Positions 59,112-64,000 of a stretch of 64,000 nucleotides of DNA are shown here, piece by piece. Source of the DNA: Isoetes taiwanensis (Eukaryota > Streptophyta > Lycopodiopsida > Isoetales > Isoetaceae). Both the position numbers and the translations under genes were made by a program. The stretch spans positions 1,250,938 to 1,314,937 of the forward strand of contig JAJEKV010000020.1 in NCBI GenBank assembly GCA_021234155.1, written 5' to 3'. How positions within the stretch are numbered: the stretch's first letter is position 1; each line of letters starts with the position of its first letter. A model generated the notes under the pieces. The model worked only from the letters and a program-made list of their open reading frames with translations, was not told the DNA's origin and made no database searches.

Positions 59112-60783
59112 TGTGACGTTCGAAAGATATCGCCCCGGGGCGTATACTATCTTTGCCTCGTCGCTGCATACCGCCCACCGACCGACGGTAATGCGCCGCG
59201 TGTGGCTAGGCTAATAGCCCTAGGGGGCAACGTGCAAGGAGTGCGCATTTATTAATGTGCACATTAAACAATGTGCACATTCATTTAGATGCACACTTTC
59301 CCATATAACCACTTCATGCCAAGTGGGCCACACCCATAGGTGCAATTAATGTGCACATTTTCCAATGTACACATTCATTAATGTGCACACATTTCCATGT
59401 GGGCACATTTGGGTGCACACATTTCCATGTGGGCACAATTGGCCACCTAGCCCTTAAAGGCAAGTGGGCCCATTTCCAATTATCCCACATGCCAAAAGGG
59501 GATAATTGGAAACCCTAGCCACCCCCTTGTCTATATAGGGTAGGAAACCCTAACTTGCCCAATTTCGATTCTAGGGCTTTAGAACTCTGTTTTGGCTGCC
59601 TCAACAAAAAAACCGCCTCCCGCACTACCGAAGAATTGCACCATTAGTTTCCCTTGATTCGAGTGTTTCAGCAGGATGGTCGAGCTCAGGTCAGGAGGAA
59701 CCACTCAAGGATCAGGTATTTGGCCAATTAGATAGTCTAAACATAGAATCAGTAGGTTTAGCCTCTTAGATTGCCCATAGCAGCTCTCTAGATCTCTAGA
59801 TAGCAGATTCTAACTAAAGAACCTAACTCTATGATGTAGATTAGATCTAGTTCTTTAGTTCTCTGTGAAGTATATGGATGATGTATCTCTATGAACTCCT
59901 TGTATTGGGAAGGGGGGTAGAGACCTAAAGCTTTGTAGTTGATGCTCCTAGAGTAGCCTCTCTAGCACACTGTAGATTCGGCCTGTGCACAAGAGCCACA
60001 CCGGGATGTGGGTGAAGGGGCCGACCGGCCGAGAAGGAGGTTCATGTCCCACTCTTGAATCGATCCCTCTCCGTGTGTAAAGCCTCACCGGGATCATTGT
60101 GACTAGGTCCAATGGCTTGCCACTGCGTGTGGGCAAGGCATGGGCTCGACACCCGTGAAGTGGTGTTCACTTTCCAGTGGGTTCAGTCGAATACGGGCAG
60201 TGGCCCTCTAGTCACCTTGAGTCAGCATGTAGATCTCTGGAGGGAGTGATCCCTACCTGCCCCATCGGAACTGGGAGGATGAGCCCAGGAATAGCCCTTT
60301 TGGCTATGCATCCGGGGGGCTACGAGTCGTCCCGACACTTTTCAGCCCACTCGCAAAGTGTGCACGGGTGAGGGGCGATGGAGTGGACAAACCTATGCCA
60401 TGTTCTTATGCCGTAAATCCATTGCCATGAATTACATGCGCCATGAACTCGAGACCCAAGCCGCCGGGCATCCCTTTGAGTCCGAGCCTTGGGTAGGATT
60501 CCCTATGTGATGTCTTTGATCTTTGTCTATGCAGATATGTGGAGGACCATCCTTCGTGATGGTCACATGATGTTGATGTATGCGTTACGACATGTATGTT
60601 TACGCCTCCAGACTAGGTAGGCCTTGAGGGAGATCGGTGCAATGACCCCTTCACTCTTCCCACCGGCACCCGCCAAGGTTGCGCAGTCATGTGAAGGGCC
60701 CCTGTATTAGCATGGAGCTGGTATGGGGATGAACTCCTGTTTGTATACGGTGAGTGCAATCAGATAACAGTAGGGACGCCACA
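59112..60783 (+). mobile_element. Solo gypsy LTR with GTTTG target duplication
   Basis: It begins TGTGACGTTC, the same first ten bases as the LTR at 57261, and ends GGGACGCCACA. GTTTG at 59107-59111 and 60784-60788 flanks it exactly. Length 1672 bp. A TATA-like CTATATAGGG is at 59531-59540. Repeated TGTGCACATT words occur near 59260-59420. No primer-binding site or internal domain adjoins it, so it is a solo LTR formed by recombination between two LTRs. Confidence 0.88.
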
Positions 60784-60788
60784 GTTTG

Positions 60789-61220
60789 TTTGGCCCAAGT
60801 TTCGCCTTCCGCCGGAGATAGGAACTATGAATTGGGGTTATAGAGGGAAAGAGAGTATCAGTTATCCTTAGAATTTTTCATAGATTAAGCAAGGTAAATG
60901 GGCTTAATTTCAGCGATGGGCAACAAAGTGTCATGCGGAAAAATGCAACCCGAAGACATAAATTTTGTTGAAAGGTTGCACTTATCGAGCAACAGAGGCA
61001 CGAGGATCCGTGGTGCGGTGAAAAGGGAAGCAAGGGCAAATTTTAGCTTTCAAGAGGCGAAGTCGTTGATAGGAAGGCTTGAATCCAAGCAATCAAAGAT
61101 GGCGAGTAGTAGTGCGTGAAGTTTCAAAGAAATCTTTATGCCATAGCCCGAAAGCGATTGCCCCCGCTGATCCTGTTCAAATTCCGTGATGTCCACATCG
61201 ACCTTTTTCCTCGCTTTTTT
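60789..61220. other. Continuation of the solo LTR's target sequence
   Basis: TTTGGCCCAAG and the following bases resume the sequence interrupted at 59111. One short frame (60898-61119) is not recognised. Confidence 0.4.
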
Positions 61221-61533
61221 AGGATCGTGGATCTGTTAGCATCCGCTTCGCTTTTAGGCTCCACTATTTGTGAGTTTGCATTGTTCATGTCCGCAATGGT
61301 CGAGCTTAGCTTGGCTCCTTTTTGAAATATTTGTTGGCTTCTAAGTAGAAAAGAACCAAGATCTGTGCAAAATTTAGCTTTGGTGGCTTAATGAGATAAG
61401 ATGTTCTCTTACATTTATAAACATAGCCTATGCATAGGATCGAGGATCTCATTAGCATCCGCCGCTTATAGGCTCCACTATTTGTGAGTTTGCATTGTTC
61501 ATGTCTCGCAATGGTCGAGCTTAGCTTGGCTCT
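61221..61533. repeat. Direct repeat, 98-bp units 215 bp apart
   Basis: 61221-61318 and 61436-61533 share AGGCTCCACTATTTGTGAG, TTTGCATTGTTCATGTC and CGCAATGGTCGAGCTTAGC with few differences. Confidence 0.85.
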
Positions 61534-61870
61534 ACATTCTCTATGCGTGCATAGGCTCTTGGCTTTATAACCTTCTTAGAATGCGCCCTTTGCTCGCATT
61601 CTCTATGCTTCCATGTGCTTCGCTCTGCATTATTTATTCATGCTTTTATTTTTCGGCACAGAGTTGCCTTGATAGCTTGATCCCAAATTACAATCTTACA
61701 ATCTTGACTGCACATTCAAGTTGAGTTGTTGAATACATTTGATATACATCCGGGTTTTCTCGCCTGATGCAACAAGACAAGTAAGTAGCCATGCATTCAT
61801 TTTATATTTTACTTCATATTCTACTTAATTTTTCATGTTATCTTTGTCTGCCGATAGCATTTCCAACAGG

Positions 61871-62277
61871 TTCACACCGGCATAGTCAGAGTTAGCGAAA
61901 AAAGGCGTGCGCAGACCTATTTAGAAGATACAAGATTCTACTTGCAAACTTGCTTTGAATATGCTTCCAGAAGAGTTGTATTTTGTAGAGTCCTAGAATG
62001 CGATGTGATTGTGCTAGATGCATCCAGGGGTTATTTTCCTGGCTCCCGGAAGAATGGATGCTACGTTCACTCTGGAGTTATTAGGTCGCATCCCGACGAC
62101 TCAATGGATCCAAGGCAAGTCCTTTCGATTTCCACGCTAATTATGCATCCATTTACATCAAGAATAAGCCCGCCGATTTATAACATGCATTGGGTGGCCG
62201 TTTTTGCAGTTGATTTAGTGACAATGCTAGAGAAATCTATTAATTACGTGAAGTTTCGCAGCTACAAGTCAAGGTAA
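61871..62277 (+). CDS. Unrecognised exon-like open frame
   Basis: The frame follows a good acceptor (TTTCCAACAG, 61861-61870) and is open to 62277: VHTGIVRVSEKRRAQTYLED, TRFYLQTCFEYASRRVVF, CRVLECDVIVLDASRGYFPG, RKNGCYVHSGVIRSHPDD. The CRVL strand followed by a Gly/Ser-rich stretch and HSGV weakly recalls the ADP-ribosyltransferase fold of plant RCD1/SRO proteins, but I cannot support that call. The second half reads less like protein, and the exon may end near 62110. Origin and function unknown. Confidence 0.35.
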
Positions 62278-63596
62278 AAGTGGATTTAATGATAAGTACT
62301 AGGGATCATGATTTGCATGGGATGAATTAATTGATGTGGTCATAATGTAATGTGATATTGATATATACTGCCAAAGAAGTTCTTAGATTGCTCTCGATAG
62401 CTCAAAATCGCATCAAATTGAAACTTTATTTTTGAACAATGCGGTATTGATGAACCACGGCAATTCGGGCTACACGCCAAAGAGCGGGGAAAATCCCGAT
62501 CAACCCAGTCGGATATAACAAGCGATCCGCAGTATAACGGATCTATGTAGCATGCCGCGGCCGGCGAAGATGTAAAAATGGCGATCACGTATGATGATGT
62601 GATCGACCATGTTGTGATGGTTGATCACGGAAGGACGTGATATCGGCATTTTAATTTGAAGACAAAAAATAGGGGCATTTTTCCTCTCACACCGATTTTT
62701 CTGTCCCTACATTGTTGAAGAGGTCGGTGCGGAAGAGAAATGTCTCTTTTTTTGAAAATGTATTATTTATCTATTAATAATTTGTTGTACACAAGATTCT
62801 TCAATGATAAAAAGTTCGACATTATCCATGCCAATCATTTTCTAGCCCTTTTTGTCAACCCTCGCCATGCCCATTTTTCCTTTTTTTATGTTGTTGCTGG
62901 AAAAGTTGTTTGTTCCCATGCAAAATAAATCCATATGTTCCCATGGTAAATAAATCCATTTGTCCTAGCTCATACAAAGGATTCTTTTTCAAGTATTGAA
63001 CATATCTGCCGCACCCATTTCTTTCCCAACCATAGTCCAGTTTTATGTTACATATGGTCCAAATATTGTGTTACAAGAATGCACAAGATCTCAGATATTA
63101 AAAAAGAAAGCATCTATATATAGAAGTTATTGCAAATTACTGTATTTTGCCATGAAGTTTTGAAATTTTCATATGCGACCAAATATGCTTAAATTTGCAT
63201 CGGTTGCAAATGCAATTCTGCAAAAAATAAAGCTAGCATGATTATAACCCCGCATAACTCTCTCTTTGTTAAAACGTTTGAGCTTTTCCCCCTTCCCATT
63301 TTTCCTAGTTGGTCGGATGTTAAATGTTCTATACCTTTCCCCTTCCTTTTTTTTTCTAATCAGTCGGATGTTAAATATTCTATCTATTTATTTATAATAT
63401 TCTATTCTATCTATTTATTTATCTTTTGTCTTTCTCTGCTTTTCCATTCTTTTGTATCCCCCTTCCCTTTTTTTTCTAACCCAAGAAGTCCAACAAGTCA
63501 AAGCCGCCATGCGCTCCGCGAAGCCGCTCGACCACATCTGGACAGACTTCAAGCCCGCTCTTTGCGACATGGTATAGGTATGATTGTGCAAAAATA
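62278..63596. other. Region without a supported gene
   Basis: AT-rich with TCTATTTATTTAT simple sequence near 63385-63425. No gene recognised. Confidence 0.4.
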
Positions 63597-63644
63597 CCCT
63601 CTGGCCATGGAGGGCAACCCTCCGTGCGCAGCACCTTGTTTATT
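63597..63644 (+). repeat. Shared 48-bp block, second copy
   Basis: Matches 31569-31616 at 45 of 48 positions, including GGCAACCCTCCGTGCGCAGC. The flanks do not align beyond it. The final 63645-64000 has no recognised gene. Confidence 0.7.
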
Positions 63645-64000
63645 TTATTGCTATTTTCGTAAATTTATCACACATACAGACAATCTTATATTTACAGGGC
63701 ACAGGTACAGCTGACATATACATTTGACGTAATTGGTACCGCCCCGGTCGCTATCCGGCAGTGTTATGGCTATGCAATCGTCCTGTATCACAGAAGGCCA
63801 GTTGTGACTATGGTGTCCACGGCGGAAGCATCGAAACCATGCCTGGTCTGTCCTGAGCCTGTTATATGGTGATGACTGAGCAGGTCCTGGGCTCTTACTT
63901 GAAGTAGAAGTGCTGAATGTTGGGAATAAGGAGTGTTAAGGTATCCTTATTTTGGATGGATACTCGAGAAAATTGCTATGACGATGTTTGGTATCTGATT

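Noticed and set aside
59201-60783. Alternative LTR start at TGTGGCTAGG (59201)
   Set aside because: The start at 59112 matches the first ten bases of the other LTR and gives an exact GTTTG duplication.
63480-63600. Possible BED-type or hAT coding start (KPLDHIWTDFKP)
   Set aside because: Too short and without the expected zinc ligands downstream.

Overview
This is a nuclear window from a land plant with a large, transposon-rich genome. The evidence is GT-AG introns inside gene fragments, a plant-only plastid-type protein related to Arabidopsis At4g22030, a CACTA (En/Spm) element with a TNP2-type transposase, plant-style LINEs, a Ty3/gypsy LTR, and fragments of ATG16, CTP synthase, a Tctex-type dynein light chain and a CENH3-like histone. 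A gymnosperm or another large-genome, non-crop lineage is my inference; nothing in the window names the species. There are no bacterial features.

Layout. 1-3.6 kb: a palindrome-rich MITE (261-571), small tandem duplications and one unrecognised lysine-rich open frame. 3.60-14.48 kb: a complete but dead CACTA transposon with matching TIRs and a TCA target duplication. It holds a degenerate TNP2 gene on the plus strand, a second multi-exon gene on the minus strand, a tandem pair of rolling-circle-like elements inside a transposase intron, a 76-bp palindrome and a LINE 3' end. 14.5-23.4 kb: mostly anonymous AT-rich DNA with an ATG16-like WD40 exon. 23.4-24.7 kb: the best ordinary gene, an At4g22030-like protein on the minus strand, broken by one frameshift. 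25-33 kb: dispersed repeats, a CTP synthase pseudogene with introns, a second rolling-circle-like element and a long miRNA-precursor-like hairpin. 33.7-40.2 kb: a nearly full-length degenerate LINE on the minus strand (endonuclease, reverse transcriptase with YADD, 5' tandem monomers, structured 3' end), split by a 683-bp TIR element. 40.5-53 kb: tandem repeats, LINE tails, an unrecognised open-frame cluster, a Tctex dynein light chain fragment, a 5'-truncated LINE with target duplication and microsatellites. 53.1-55.4 kb: two degenerate minus-strand genes, one an intronless CENH3-like histone H3 with a long N-terminal tail and two TAA stops, next to a short TTAGGG array. 55.7-60.8 kb: two related gypsy LTRs in opposite orientation, one a solo LTR with a perfect 5-bp target duplication. 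60.8-64 kb: repeats and one unrecognised exon.

How it fits together. No set of working genes forms a pathway here. The window records nested transposition plus scattered, decaying host gene copies. The most unusual signals are (i) the CENH3-like copy, whose 287-codon frame is intact apart from two TAA codons, and (ii) two RNA-like hairpins at LINE 3' ends, one of which also lies inside unrelated-looking non-autonomous elements, with stem sequences that change while pairing is kept.
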